A DNA stretch of 43,879 bases, from the NCBI GenBank assembly GCA_016208645.1, contig JACQXP010000106.1, forward strand, positions 1-43,879. Reading direction: 5' to 3'. The notes below the pieces were generated by a model that was not told the DNA's origin, ran no database searches, and saw only the letters and a list, made by a program, of their open reading frames with translations. Below are positions 14,894 through 22,948 of this stretch, piece by piece (position 1 is the first letter of the stretch; the number at the start of each line of letters is the position of its first letter). The translations under genes were made by a program, and so were the position numbers. The DNA is from Candidatus Methylomirabilota bacterium. GTDB taxonomy: Bacteria; Methylomirabilota; Methylomirabilia; Methylomirabilales; 2-02-FULL-66-22.

Positions 14894-16303
14894 ATGTTCA
14901 AGCGGATCCGGCGGATTCACTTCGTGGGCATCGGCGGCGTGGGGATGAGCGGCATCGCCGAGGTCCTGCATAACCTCGGCTACTCGGTCAGCGGCTCCGA
15001 CAGCAAGGAGTCGGAGAACACGCGGCGCCTCACGTCGCTGGGGATCCCGGTGGCCATCGGCCACCGGGCCGAGAACATCGGCGGGGCCGACGTGGTGGTC
15101 CGCTCCTCGGCGGTGGCGCCGGACAACGCGGAGCTGGCGGCGGCACGCCAGCGATTGATCCCCGTGATCCAGCGGGCGGAGATGCTGGCCGAGCTGATGC
15201 GGATGAAGTACGGCGTGGCCGTGGCCGGGACCCACGGGAAGACCACCACCACCTCCATGGTGGCGGCCGTCCTGGCCCGGGGCGGGCTGGATCCCACCAT
15301 CGTCATCGGCGGGCGCCTGAACGCCCTGGGCACCAATGCCAAGCTCGGTCGAGGGGACTTCCTGGTGGCAGAGGCGGACGAGAGCGACGGCTCGTTCCTC
15401 AAGCTGTCACCCACCATCGCGGTGGTGACGACCATTGACGCGGAGCACCTGGATTACTACCGGGACCTGGCGCACATCCAGGACACCTTCGTTGAATTCA
15501 TCAACAAGGTGCCGTTCTACGGCCTGGCGGTCCTGTGCCTGGACCAGGAGAACATCCAGAGCCTGCTGCCCCGGGTGGAAAAGCGGTTCGTCACCTATGG
15601 CCTGCGGAGCCAGGCGGACTTCCTGGCCCAGGACATCTCGTTCAAGGGGATGACCTCGGACTTCCTGGTGGCCTGGAAGCGCCGGCCGCTCGGCCGCCTC
15701 CAGTTGCAGGTGCCGGGGCTCCACAACGTGTACAACGCGCTGGCGGCCACGGCCGTGGGCCTGGATCTCCAGGTCGACTTCGCCGCGATCCAGGACGCCC
15801 TGGGCGAGTTCACGGGCGTCGCGCGGCGCTTCCAGATCCTGGGAGAGCCCAACGGCATCCTGGTGGTGGACGACTACGGCCATCACCCGGCGGAGATCCA
15901 GGCCACGCTGAACGCGGCCAAGACGGGGTTCGGGCGGAACCTCATCGCCGTGTTCCAGCCGCACCGCTACACGAGGACGCAGGCCCTATTGCACGAATTC
16001 GCCACCGCCTTCTACCAGGCGGACCGGCTGTTCGTCACGGAGATCTACCCGGCCGGCGAGCGGCCGATCCCGGGCGTCCATGGGGGACAGATCGCGGACG
16101 GGGTCAAGGAGCACGGCCACAAGAGCGTCACCTACGTCCCGGAGAAGGAGGACCTGGTGGCCGCGGTGGCCGCGGTGGCCCGCCCGGGGGACATCGTCCT
16201 GACCATGGGCGCGGGGGACATCTGGAAGATCGGGGAGGAGATCGTCCGGAAATTGGCCCCCCTCACCTCCGCCTCTCCCCCAGTGGGGGAGAGGAATGGG
16301 TGA
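14894..16303 (+). CDS. murC: UDP-MurNAc-L-alanine ligase MurC
   Basis: MurC joins L-alanine to UDP-MurNAc. The ATG at 14894 gives MFKRIRRIHFVGIGGVGMSGIAE, the normal N-terminus, and about 469 residues. Upstream in-frame codons (GTG 14888, ATG 14852) are less likely. Motifs include the P-loop AGTHGKTTTTSM, EADESDGSF, AEHLDYY, GLHNVYNALAA, DDYGHHPAE, FQPHRYTRT and PAGERPIPG. The last roughly 15 codons, after IVRKLA, do not look like MurC and are encoded by a long palindromic repeat that also carries the stop codon. The natural end was probably a little earlier. murB begins 15 bases downstream. Confidence 0.95.
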   Translation: MFKRIRRIHFVGIGGVGMSGIAEVLHNLGYSVSGSDSKESENTRRLTSLGIPVAIGHRAENIGGADVVVRSSAVAPDNAELAAARQRLIPVIQRAEMLAELMRMKYGVAVAGTHGKTTTTSMVAAVLARGGLDPTIVIGGRLNALGTNAKLGRGDFLVAEADESDGSFLKLSPTIAVVTTIDAEHLDYYRDLAHIQDTFVEFINKVPFYGLAVLCLDQENIQSLLPRVEKRFVTYGLRSQADFLAQDISFKGMTSDFLVAWKRRPLGRLQLQVPGLHNVYNALAATAVGLDLQVDFAAIQDALGEFTGVARRFQILGEPNGILVVDDYGHHPAEIQATLNAAKTGFGRNLIAVFQPHRYTRTQALLHEFATAFYQADRLFVTEIYPAGERPIPGVHGGQIADGVKEHGHKSVTYVPEKEDLVAAVAAVARPGDIVLTMGAGDIWKIGEEIVRKLAPLTSASPPVGERNG

Positions 16304-16308
16304 GGGGG
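16257..16308 (+). repeat. REP-like palindrome across the murC stop
   Basis: A nested inverted repeat. CCCCCTCACC (16258-16267) pairs perfectly with 16299-16308. Inside it, CTCTCCCCC (16273-16281) pairs perfectly with 16285-16293 around an AGT loop. The internal loop sides are five bases each. The palindrome encodes the last murC residues and its TGA. It resembles the C/G-rich REP-type palindromes common in several GC-rich phyla, which is a comparison from memory and not a search result. Confidence 0.85.
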
Positions 16309-16318
16309 TGGAGCGGGG

Positions 16319-17227
16319 ATGATCGCCACGAAGGACCTCGCGGAAGAGCTGCGCGCCACGCTCCGGGGGAACGTGCTGGCGCACGAGCCCATGGTGCGGC
16401 ACACCTCGTTCAAGATCGGAGGGCCGGCCGATCTCTTGGTCATCCCCGAGGATGTGGAGGATCTGAAGGTGGCGATGGCCTTCGCCCGATCCAAGGGGCT
16501 GCCGTCGTGGGTGCTGGGCAGCGGGAGCAACACCCTCGTCCGCGACGGGGGCATCCGGGGGATGGTGGTCCTGCCCAGCGCGTTTCAAGCGCTCGCGCGG
16601 GCGGGCAACGAGGTGACGGCCGGCGCCGGTGTCCGAGTCAGCCGGCTGCTCGCCTTCTGCAGCAAGCAGGGCCTGACCGGATTGGAGATCCTGAGCGGCG
16701 TGCCCGGTACGGTCGGCGGTGCCGTCTGGGGGAACGCCGGCGCGTGGGGCGGAGCGACGGCCGACCACCTGGCTCGCGTACAGGTGGTCACGGACACCGG
16801 AGAGGAACTGACGCTCGAGCGGGAGGCGATCCCCTTCCGCTACCGGTTCTCCGGCCTGCCCAAAGGATCGGTGATCGTCCAGGCGACCTTCGCCCTGGCC
16901 CCGGGGGACCCGGCCGCCATCCGGCAGCGGATCTCCCGGTGGCTGGTCCAGCGGAATGCCACCCAGCCCGTGGAGTTCCGATCGGCGGGCTCCATCTTCA
17001 AGAACCCGCCCCGCGACTTCGCGGGGCGGCTGGTAGAGGCGGCCGGGGTGAAGGGCACCCGGATCGGCGGCGCCATGATCTCCGAGAAACACGGGAACTT
17101 CTTCGTGAACCTGGGAGATGCCCGGGCGGCCGACGTGCTGGCACTGGTGGCGCTGGCCCGGGAGCGGGTTCGCCAAACGGCAGGGATTGATCTGGAGTTG
17201 GAGATTCGGGTCGTCGGCGAGGACTAG
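16319..17227 (+). CDS. murB: UDP-N-acetylenolpyruvoylglucosamine reductase MurB
   Basis: MurB is the FAD- and NADPH-dependent enzyme that makes UDP-MurNAc. The 302 residues match the type II (short) class. Motifs are HTSFKIGGPADLLV, the FAD-binding LGSGSNTLVRDGG, GLEILSGVPGTVGGAVWGNAGA, the YRFSGLP segment, FRSAGSIFKNP with the proton-donor serine, and KHGNFFVNLG. The ATG at 16319 follows GGAGCGGGG. The first base of the next heptamer array is the last base of its stop codon. Confidence 0.96.
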   Translation: MIATKDLAEELRATLRGNVLAHEPMVRHTSFKIGGPADLLVIPEDVEDLKVAMAFARSKGLPSWVLGSGSNTLVRDGGIRGMVVLPSAFQALARAGNEVTAGAGVRVSRLLAFCSKQGLTGLEILSGVPGTVGGAVWGNAGAWGGATADHLARVQVVTDTGEELTLEREAIPFRYRFSGLPKGSVIVQATFALAPGDPAAIRQRISRWLVQRNATQPVEFRSAGSIFKNPPRDFAGRLVEAAGVKGTRIGGAMISEKHGNFFVNLGDARAADVLALVALARERVRQTAGIDLELEIRVVGED

Positions 17228-17310
17228 AAACTGGAAGATGGAAACTGGAAACTGGCAGCAGGCAGTTGGTTCTTCAGCATCCAATTTCCAATTTCCAGTT
17301 TCCGATTTCC
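17227..17310 (+). repeat. Heptamer array 4 (murB-ftsQ gap)
   Basis: Twelve 7-base units in one phase, starting on the G of the murB TAG: GAAACTG, GAAGATG, GAAACTG, GAAACTG, GCAGCAG, GCAGTTG, GTTCTTC, AGCATCC, AATTTCC, AATTTCC, AGTTTCC, GATTTCC. The first part (GGAAACTGG) is complementary to the last part (CCAGTTTCC at 17295-17303). The array fills nearly the entire gap, and the ftsQ ribosome site GGAG comes directly after it. Confidence 0.92.
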
Positions 17311-17319
17311 GGAGTTGCC

Positions 17320-18144
17320 GTGATTAGAGACTACCACACGCCCCGCTGGCGGGGCGGGCAGGGGAGGCGGGGGCGCGAGCGCTATCCGCGCCTGGCGCGC
17401 CTGCTCAAGATCCTGGGGGTCGTGCTCGTCCTCGCGGGGACCGGCGCCGGCCTCTGGGAAGGGTACCGGGCGGTCCTCCGCCTGCCCTACTTCCGGGTCG
17501 CGGAGATCCAGGTCGAGGGCAACCTCCAGGTGGCGAGCCAGGACATCATCGCCGGCCTGGCCCTGGCCCCGGAGACCAGCATCCTGGAGGTGGATCTCCC
17601 CGCCTTGGCGGGGCGCCTGCTGGAGAACCCTTGGATCAAGGAGGCCTCGGTGGGGCGGCGGCTCCCGCTCTCGCTCACCATCCGCGTCGTGGAGCGGATG
17701 CCGGAGGCGGTCTTCATCGCGGACCGGCGCTACCTGCTGAGCGCCGACGGCGTGATCCTGGCAGAGCTGGCCGAGGACGAGCTGCCCACGCTCCCGACGC
17801 TGCGTGCCGCCAGCCCGCGGCAGGTCACCATCGGCCAGCGAATCCTCACCTCGGAGATGGCCCAGGGCCTGTCGGTCTGGCGTCAGTTCCAGCTCGCCAA
17901 CGCGCTGCAGGAGGAGAAGGCCCACGAGATCGCGATGACGGGGGACGGGAGCTACGTGGTGAACCTGGGACAGCAGATGCCGGTGATCCGGCTGCGGGCC
18001 CAGGACATGGAGGGGCAACTGGGCCGGCTGGGCGCCGCGCTGTCCGCCAGCGGCCAGGCCCTGGAGCGGTTCGGTGACGTGGATCTGCGCTTTCGCGACC
18101 GGGTGATCTTCAAGCTCGCAGCGGGGACGACGGTCCGGCCGTAA
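17320..18144 (+). CDS. ftsQ: Cell division protein FtsQ
   Basis: FtsQ is a bitopic divisome protein that recruits FtsL/FtsB through its periplasmic POTRA domain. The GTG at 17320 lies five bases after GGAG and gives 274 residues. A basic cytoplasmic tail (about 1-27) precedes one membrane helix (ILGVVLVLAGTGAGL). The POTRA domain follows (FRVAEIQVEGNLQVASQDIIAGLAL, PWIKEASVGRRLPLSLTIRVVERMP), then the FtsQ beta domain. The frame is open upstream only through the heptamer array. Position before ftsA and ftsZ supports the call. Confidence 0.93.
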   Translation: MIRDYHTPRWRGGQGRRGRERYPRLARLLKILGVVLVLAGTGAGLWEGYRAVLRLPYFRVAEIQVEGNLQVASQDIIAGLALAPETSILEVDLPALAGRLLENPWIKEASVGRRLPLSLTIRVVERMPEAVFIADRRYLLSADGVILAELAEDELPTLPTLRAASPRQVTIGQRILTSEMAQGLSVWRQFQLANALQEEKAHEIAMTGDGSYVVNLGQQMPVIRLRAQDMEGQLGRLGAALSASGQALERFGDVDLRFRDRVIFKLAAGTTVRP

Positions 18145-18257
18145 CCCGGCATGGCCGGGGAACCAAGGAGAACACGCTTTCAAAAATATCGAATGTCGAA
18201 CAGCATTTTCCGCATAGCGTCAACTGAACGGGTCGAGCGACGGGGACGCAGAGGGAG
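18145..18257 (+). promoter_or_regulatory. ftsQ-ftsA intergenic region with hairpin
   Basis: Directly after the ftsQ stop lies a hairpin CCCGGC-atg-GCCGGG (about 18145-18159), not followed by a T-run. Next comes an AT-richer stretch (18179-18205) that could hold a promoter for ftsA/ftsZ, although I see no clear -35/-10 pair. The region ends in a near-perfect ribosome site, GGAGGTGAT. It holds no heptamer array, unlike most other gaps in the cluster. Confidence 0.4.
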
Positions 18258-18266
18258 GTGATGGGG

Positions 18267-19505
18267 ATGGCCAAGAACACCGGTGTGGTGGTTGGCCTGG
18301 ACATCGGCACGACGAAGGTCTGTGCCATCGTGGCCGAGAAGAACGGCGACGGGGTCGTGGACGTCATCGGCCTCGGCCACAGCCCCTCCCGGGGGCTGCG
18401 CAAAGGGGTGGTCGTCAACATCGAGGCCACGGTGGATTCCATCCGGCGGGCCCTGGAGGACGCGGAACTGATGGCGGGCGTGGAGATCCGGTCGGCCTTC
18501 GTCGGGATCGCCGGCGGCCACATCAAAGGGATCAACAGCCGCGGCGTCATCGCCATCGCGGGCAAGAACCGGGAGGTCACCCGCCAGGACATCGAGCGGG
18601 TCATTGATGCGGCCAAGGCGGTGGCCTTGCCGGTAGATCGCGAGGTGATCCACGTCCTGCCGCAGGAGTTCATGATTGATGACCAGGGCGGCATCCGGGA
18701 GCCGCTGGGGATGAGCGGCATCCGCCTGGAGGCCGAGGTCCACATCGTGACCGGGGCCGTGGCCTCGGCCCAGAACATCATCAAGTGCGCCAACAAGGCG
18801 GGACTGGAAGTGCAGGACATCGTCCTCCAGCAACTGGCCAGCTCCGAGGCCACCCTCACGCCGGAGGAGAAAGAGCTGGGCTGCGTCCTGGTGGACGTCG
18901 GTGGGGGCACCACCGACGTGGCGGTGTTCGTGGAGGGCAGCGTCTACCACACCGCGGTGCTGGCGGTGGGGGGCGACCTGCTCACCAACGACATCGCCAT
19001 CGGGCTGCGGACGCCCCACCCCGAGGCCGAATCCCTCAAGCGGAAGTACGGCTGCGCCCTGGCCAGCATGACCCGCCCGGACGAGAAGATCGAGGTCCCC
19101 AGCGTGGGTGGCCGCCGGCCGCGGGTCCTGTCGCGCCAGACGCTGTGCGAGATCATCCAGCCCCGCCTGGAGGAGCTGTTCTCCCTGGTGGATCGGGAGG
19201 TGCGGCGGGCCGGCTACGTCGGGCGGGTGAACGGGGGCGTGGTGGTTACGGGCGGCTCCTCCATCATGGAGGGCGTGCCCGAACTGGCGGAGCAGGTGTT
19301 CGATATGCCCGTGCGCCGCGGCATCCCGCGGGGCGTCGGGGGCCTCACGGACGTGATCAGCAGCCCCATGTACGCCACCGGGGTGGGCCTGGGCCTCTAC
19401 GGGGCCGCCCACCGGGACCGCCGCAAGTTCCGGCAGGTCACGGACCGGAACATCTTCGACAAGGTGGTCGCGCGGATGAAGGAGTGGTTCGGGGAAATCT
19501 TCTAA
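18267..19505 (+). CDS. ftsA: Cell division protein FtsA
   Basis: FtsA is the actin-like ATPase that ties FtsZ filaments to the membrane. The ATG at 18267 is nine bases behind the GGAGG of a near-perfect ribosome site; GTG 18258 and ATG 18261 are too close to it. The product has 412 residues. Motifs are the phosphate-1 loop GLDIGTTKVCAIV, subdomain 1C (EIRSAFVGIAGGHIKG), phosphate-2 VLVDVGGGTTDVAVF, the adenosine motif VVTGGSSIMEG, and a C-terminal amphipathic end RMKEWFGEIF that would bind the membrane. ftsZ starts 16 bases downstream. Confidence 0.97.
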   Translation: MAKNTGVVVGLDIGTTKVCAIVAEKNGDGVVDVIGLGHSPSRGLRKGVVVNIEATVDSIRRALEDAELMAGVEIRSAFVGIAGGHIKGINSRGVIAIAGKNREVTRQDIERVIDAAKAVALPVDREVIHVLPQEFMIDDQGGIREPLGMSGIRLEAEVHIVTGAVASAQNIIKCANKAGLEVQDIVLQQLASSEATLTPEEKELGCVLVDVGGGTTDVAVFVEGSVYHTAVLAVGGDLLTNDIAIGLRTPHPEAESLKRKYGCALASMTRPDEKIEVPSVGGRRPRVLSRQTLCEIIQPRLEELFSLVDREVRRAGYVGRVNGGVVVTGGSSIMEGVPELAEQVFDMPVRRGIPRGVGGLTDVISSPMYATGVGLGLYGAAHRDRRKFRQVTDRNIFDKVVARMKEWFGEIF

Positions 19506-19521
19506 GAAGGGAGGAGAGCGC

Positions 19522-20685
19522 ATGACCATCAAGCTGGAGCTCGATTCGGATACGATGGCCAACATCAAGGTGATCGGGGTCGGCGGCGGCGGGTCGAACG
19601 CCGTGAACCGCATGGTCACGTCCAGCATGACCGGGGTGGAGTTCATCGTGGTGAACACCGACGTCCAGGCGCTGCGCCATTCGCCGGTCGAGTGCAAGCT
19701 CCAGATCGGGGAGAAGCTGACGAAGGGGCTGGGCGTGGGGGCCGACCCGGAGAAGGGCCGCAAGGCGGCCATCGAGGACACCGACAAGATCCTCCAGCAC
19801 CTCCAGGGGGCCGACATGGTCTTCCTCACGGCCGGCCTGGGCGGTGGCACCGGGGGCGGCGCGGCGCCCATCCTCGCCAACCTGGCCAAGGAGATGGAGA
19901 TCCTGACGGTGGGCGTGGTGACGAAGCCCTTCGTCTTCGAGGGGAAGCGGCGGGCCGAGCAAGCGGAGCGGGGCCTGGAGGAACTCAAGGCCACCGTGGA
20001 CAGCCTGATCATCATCCCCAACCAGCGGCTGATCAATCACGCCAGCAAGAACACCGGGGTGAAGGAGGCCTTCGCCATGGCGGACAACGTCCTCCGCCAG
20101 GCGGTCCAGGGCATCGCCGACATCATCGTGAAGCCCGGCTACATCAACGTGGACTTCGCCGACGTCCGGACGGTGATGTCGGAGCGGGGGATGGCCATGA
20201 TGGGGATCGGCGAGGCCACGGGGGACAATGCGGCCGTGGACGCGGTGCAAAAGGCCATCAACAGCCCGCTGCTGGAAAATGTCTCCATCAAGGGGGCGCG
20301 GGGGGTCCTGCTGAACTTCACCCATGCCTCGACCATGCCCATCTACCAGTTGAACGAGGCCTCCAAGATCGTCCACGACATGGTGGATCGGGACGCCAAC
20401 ATCATCTTCGGCGACGTCCTGGACGACGAGATGGGCGAGGCGGTCCGGGTGACGGTCATCGCCACCGGCTTCGACGGGGTGAACTCCGAGGCGGTGGAGG
20501 AGGCTCCGCGGGTCACGGAGCTCCGGCCCTATGCACAGAAGGCGGCGGCCGTGGCGGCGGGCGGGTCAGATCGGGGCACCTTCCTCCGCAAGGGCAAGAA
20601 GGCCGCCGGACCCCAGTTGGCCCTCGAAGAGGTCACCGAGGAGGTCCTGGACATCCCGACATTTCTTCGCCGGCAGGCCGACTGA
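19522..20685 (+). CDS. ftsZ: Cell division GTPase FtsZ
   Basis: FtsZ polymerises into the Z-ring. The ATG at 19522 follows AAGGGAGGAG and gives 387 residues. The GTPase core includes IKVIGVGGGGSNAVNRM, the tubulin signature GGGTGGG at residues 107-113, and NVDFADVRTVM. After residue about 322 comes a short linker (PRVTELRPYAQKAAA through SDRGTFLRKGKKAAG), and the protein ends in the conserved peptide DIPTFLRRQ that binds FtsA. A shortened, diverged copy of the linker appears about 2 kb downstream (22500-22595). Confidence 0.98.
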   Translation: MTIKLELDSDTMANIKVIGVGGGGSNAVNRMVTSSMTGVEFIVVNTDVQALRHSPVECKLQIGEKLTKGLGVGADPEKGRKAAIEDTDKILQHLQGADMVFLTAGLGGGTGGGAAPILANLAKEMEILTVGVVTKPFVFEGKRRAEQAERGLEELKATVDSLIIIPNQRLINHASKNTGVKEAFAMADNVLRQAVQGIADIIVKPGYINVDFADVRTVMSERGMAMMGIGEATGDNAAVDAVQKAINSPLLENVSIKGARGVLLNFTHASTMPIYQLNEASKIVHDMVDRDANIIFGDVLDDEMGEAVRVTVIATGFDGVNSEAVEEAPRVTELRPYAQKAAAVAAGGSDRGTFLRKGKKAAGPQLALEEVTEEVLDIPTFLRRQAD

Positions 20686-20716
20686 CGCGGCGAGCGTAGG
20701 CCTCGGGCGCCGGCGG

Positions 20717-20745
20717 TTGACCGACGCTCTGAAGTGCGGCAGAAT
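20717..20745 (+). promoter_or_regulatory. Possible promoter of mntA-hepT
   Basis: TTGACC (20717-20722) and CAGAAT (20740-20745) are separated by 17 bases, 31 bases before the start of the antitoxin gene. The -35 differs from consensus at one position and the -10 at two. It lies just behind the ftsZ stop, so the pair could be transcribed on its own. Confidence 0.45.
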
Positions 20746-20776
20746 CTGGGCATCGCCTGAGGAGTAGGGCAGACCA

Positions 20777-21187
20777 GTGATACCGGTGCCGTCGATTTCA
20801 CCTGAGATCTTCAGGTCGTTCGGAATCCGGCTCGCGTACCTCTTCGGATCGCGGGCAGCGGGACGACCGGCGGAACAGAGCGACGCCGACGTGGCGATCC
20901 TGCTGTGCGAGCCGCACAGCCTGGACGATCTCTGCCGTGCCGTGGCCGACCTCGAGTCGGTGGTCGGCAGGACCCTCGGGTGCGCGGCGCATGTCATCCC
21001 CTTGAATGGCGCATCCGCGTTGCTGCGCTTCGAGGCGATTCGACACGGTCGGGTGCTCTTTGCCGCCGATGGAGCCGAGCGGATCCAGTTCGAGGTTCGG
21101 ACCCTGAGAGAGTACGAAGAGTTCCGCCGACGTCAGGACCTGTACTATCGCGCCATGCTCACCAGGCTCGTCGGGGTGGCCCCGTGA
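20777..21187 (+). CDS. mntA: MntA-type nucleotidyltransferase antitoxin
   Basis: A minimal nucleotidyltransferase of the MNT family. In known pairs it adds AMP groups to the HEPN toxin and thereby silences it. The GTG start at 20777 gives 136 residues. The signature GSRAxG followed by SDADVAILL (residues about 24-42) supplies the catalytic Gly-Ser and the two metal-binding aspartates. The C-terminal third is helical (EVRTLREYEEFRRRQDLYYRAML). The stop overlaps the next start as GTGA, the usual coupling of such pairs. Confidence 0.85.
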   Translation: MIPVPSISPEIFRSFGIRLAYLFGSRAAGRPAEQSDADVAILLCEPHSLDDLCRAVADLESVVGRTLGCAAHVIPLNGASALLRFEAIRHGRVLFAADGAERIQFEVRTLREYEEFRRRQDLYYRAMLTRLVGVAP

Positions 21188-21606
21188 TTGCGGCCACACC
21201 GATACGGGAGCGCCTGCTCGAGATCGAAGCCAATGCTCGGCTGCTGGCGGAACTTCGGGCCACCCCTGTCGAGGCGTTCGTCCGCGAGCCGAAGGTCTAC
21301 AAGCTTGCCGAGCGCTGCTTCCAGGTCGCTATCGAGTGCATGATCGACGTTGCTGACCACCTGATCGCCGAGCGTGGTTGGCCTCGGCCCGAGAGCGGGC
21401 ACGAAGCGCTTCGTACCCTCGGAGCACAAGGGGTACTTCCCCTGAGTTTTGCCGAGCGGATCGCACCCATGGCCGGCCTCAGAAACCTGCTGGTCCACGG
21501 GTATATGGCCATCGACCGGCGGAAGCTTCATAGCCACTTGTCCCGGGTGGAGGATTTCCGCGAGTTCATCCGACACGTCGAGGCGTACCTGGCGGCCTCC
21601 CCCTGA
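21184..21606 (+). CDS. hepT: HepT-type HEPN RNase toxin
   Basis: A 140-residue all-helical HEPN protein. HepT toxins cleave RNA, including tRNA 3' ends, when not modified by MntA. The active-site motif RNLLVHGY near residue 103 fits Rx4HxY exactly. The arginine and histidine are the catalytic pair, and the tyrosine is the residue AMPylated by MntA in studied systems. The GTG start at 21184 overlaps the mntA stop. The pair lies just after ftsZ, a spot where canonical clusters continue with pgeF, so it looks inserted. Confidence 0.85.
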   Translation: MIAATPIRERLLEIEANARLLAELRATPVEAFVREPKVYKLAERCFQVAIECMIDVADHLIAERGWPRPESGHEALRTLGAQGVLPLSFAERIAPMAGLRNLLVHGYMAIDRRKLHSHLSRVEDFREFIRHVEAYLAASP

Positions 21607-21863
21607 CGCCTCTCGCCCCCAATCTCTGTTGCCTGCATCTCGATCGTTCGCTCCTCTCTCCCCTTGAGCCCCTCTGCCGCCCGTGATCCTTTGCCAAAAC
21701 ATAGAAGGGAAGTGTGTTTGTTGGTGCAAAAGCAACTCCACGCCAGTTTCTCTGCTCCAGGCCCGACCGGCGCGGCCCCCCGCGATTTACCAAGAGGGAG
21801 GTCACCACTCCCAGATTTGAGTCTATTCGGAGGCAGACGAACATCGCCGGACACTCCTCCGGG
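21607..21863. other. Gap between hepT and a minus-strand gene
   Basis: 257 bases between two genes whose 3' ends face each other. The first part is pyrimidine-rich on + (21615-21680) without a clean repeat period. A short hairpin CCGGA/TCCGG lies just before the minus-strand stop (about 21848-21862) and could help end the minus transcript, but there is no T-run. I see no gene or RNA here. Confidence 0.4.
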
Positions 21864-22271
21864 CTAGATGAACGAGACCTTATGGGTAGCCCCCGTCACC
21901 ACGAAGACCCGCTCGTTGTTCGACTCGGTGTCCGCCGGGATGACGAAGAACCCCGGCCGACTGGAATCATACCCCTGGGTGGTGCCAACAAGGATCTCTC
22001 CGTCCTTGAAGACCACCCGGATCTTTCGTCCCACCGCAGGCTTTTCGCGGTCGAACTCCTGGCGGCGCTTGTACGGCTGCGGTCTTCCCGCGAGGTTCTT
22101 GACGAAGAATATGGCCTTGAGGTCGGCGACGCGCACCTCCACAGGCTTTGATTGCGGGGGAGCGTCCGCGGGCGTGAGGTGCAAGGTTGGCTTGGTTTGG
22201 AGGAAGTCCCCAGTGAAACCCTTGAGGATCCGGCCATCCTGATAGTGAACCACGACCTTATTCTGGCCCAT
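21864..22271 (-). CDS. Unknown protein with two similar beta-rich halves
   Basis: A 135-residue protein read on the minus strand from ATG 22271, behind GGAAGGGGGAAG. It contains VVVHYQDGRILKGFTGDFLQTKPTLHL in the first half and IRVVFKDGEILVGTTQGYDSSRPGFFVIPAD in the second. These share the pattern V-x-F/Y-x-DG-x-I-L-x-G and suggest two copies of a small beta-barrel (Sm- or PilZ-like in general feel). The protein ends in ERVFVVTGATHKVSFI. No signal peptide, membrane segment or cysteine is seen. I recognise the DGEILVGTTQGY type from uncharacterised bacterial proteins but not a function. It is the only non-toxin gene on the minus strand. Confidence 0.7.
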   Translation of the reverse strand: MGQNKVVVHYQDGRILKGFTGDFLQTKPTLHLTPADAPPQSKPVEVRVADLKAIFFVKNLAGRPQPYKRRQEFDREKPAVGRKIRVVFKDGEILVGTTQGYDSSRPGFFVIPADTESNNERVFVVTGATHKVSFI

Positions 22272-22475
22272 CGGTCTTCCCCCCTTCCTGCATGCCACAT
22301 CCCCCGTCGCAAGTGAAGGGCGAAGCAATTCTCTGGGTCGTGGCACTGGGCCACCCGAAATGGCCGCTGGCAACTGGCGTGAGGCCGCTGTGGCAGGGTA
22401 ACAACCCCGTCATCCCGCGTCAAGCGGCCGACACCCGGCGGGAATTGGGAACTCGGTGGTCCAGGAAGGATAGGC
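22272..22475. other. Divergent upstream region
   Basis: About 200 bases between the minus-strand gene and the short plus-strand ORF. It should hold the minus-strand promoter, but no clear pair of boxes is visible. Base composition is mixed, and no repeat or RNA is recognised. Confidence 0.35.
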
Positions 22476-22682
22476 GTGGGCGTGAGGGGCGGCGCGCCGG
22501 TGGCGGAGACCCCGCGGGCCATGGACCTCCGAGCGTACGCGCCGAAGGCGGCCGCAACAGCGGCAGTCGGTGTGGATCGCGACGCCTTCCTTCGGTTTGT
22601 GGGACGTAGGGCGGGTATCGCGGTTTTCCTGGACGGGGGCTGGAGGGGCGACGGGGTGGTTGGACGCTCTGGTTACTCATAG
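22476..22682 (+). pseudogene. Short ORF resembling the FtsZ linker (ftsZ fragment)
   Basis: A 68-codon open frame from GTG 22476 (AGGAAGG seven bases upstream) to a stop at 22680-22682. Codons 22500-22595 line up without gaps with ftsZ codons 20494-20589: 20 of 32 residues are the same, including V-x-E-x-PR, LRxYAxKAAA, AA, G, DR and FLR. No GTPase domain precedes it and no FtsA-binding peptide follows. The simplest reading is a diverged remnant of an ftsZ 3' end. It could also be a small real protein. The stop overlaps the 3' end of the opposing toxin gene by ten bases. Confidence 0.5.
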
Positions 22683-22948
22683 ATGACCTGATGCCGTCCG
22701 ATGCTGTGAAAGAGGACCTCGTCGGCTTCAAGAAACTCGAACACAACACGGATGTCGTGCGTGACGGAAAAAGCCCACAGATCTTTCAGTCGGCCCGACA
22801 GTTTGTGCGTGCGCAAGCGGGGATCAAAGGGGTTCGCACGAAAGATGCGCTCTCGGGTTTCGGCCATCTTCTGGGTTTCGGGTGGGAGGCGCTTGTACTG
22901 ACGGGCGAAGTGGGAGGTTACCCGGATGGTCGCAACCGGGCGCTTCAC
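22673..22948 (-). CDS. RelE/ParE-family toxin
   Basis: A 91-residue basic protein of the RelE/ParE superfamily, which either cleaves mRNA on the ribosome (RelE/YoeB) or poisons gyrase (ParE). It reads from GTG 22948 on the minus strand. The fold pattern is clear: FARQYKRLPPETQKMAETRERIFRANPFDPRLRTHKLSG, then a beta sheet with WAFSVTHDIRVVFEF, and the ending VLFHSIGRHQVIYE. The R-V-V-F and final I/Y-x-H-x-x-Y block favours an RNase of the RelE/YafQ type. Its start overlaps the antitoxin stop as GTGA. Confidence 0.85.
   Translation of the reverse strand: MKRPVATIRVTSHFARQYKRLPPETQKMAETRERIFRANPFDPRLRTHKLSGRLKDLWAFSVTHDIRVVFEFLEADEVLFHSIGRHQVIYE

Noticed and set aside
21607..21720. Degenerate pyrimidine-rich array after hepT
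   Set aside because: No constant period could be found at 7 or 8 bases.
22292..22609. 105-codon plus-strand frame in the divergent gap
   Set aside because: No ribosome site and no recognisable protein; it conflicts with the frame that matches the ftsZ linker.
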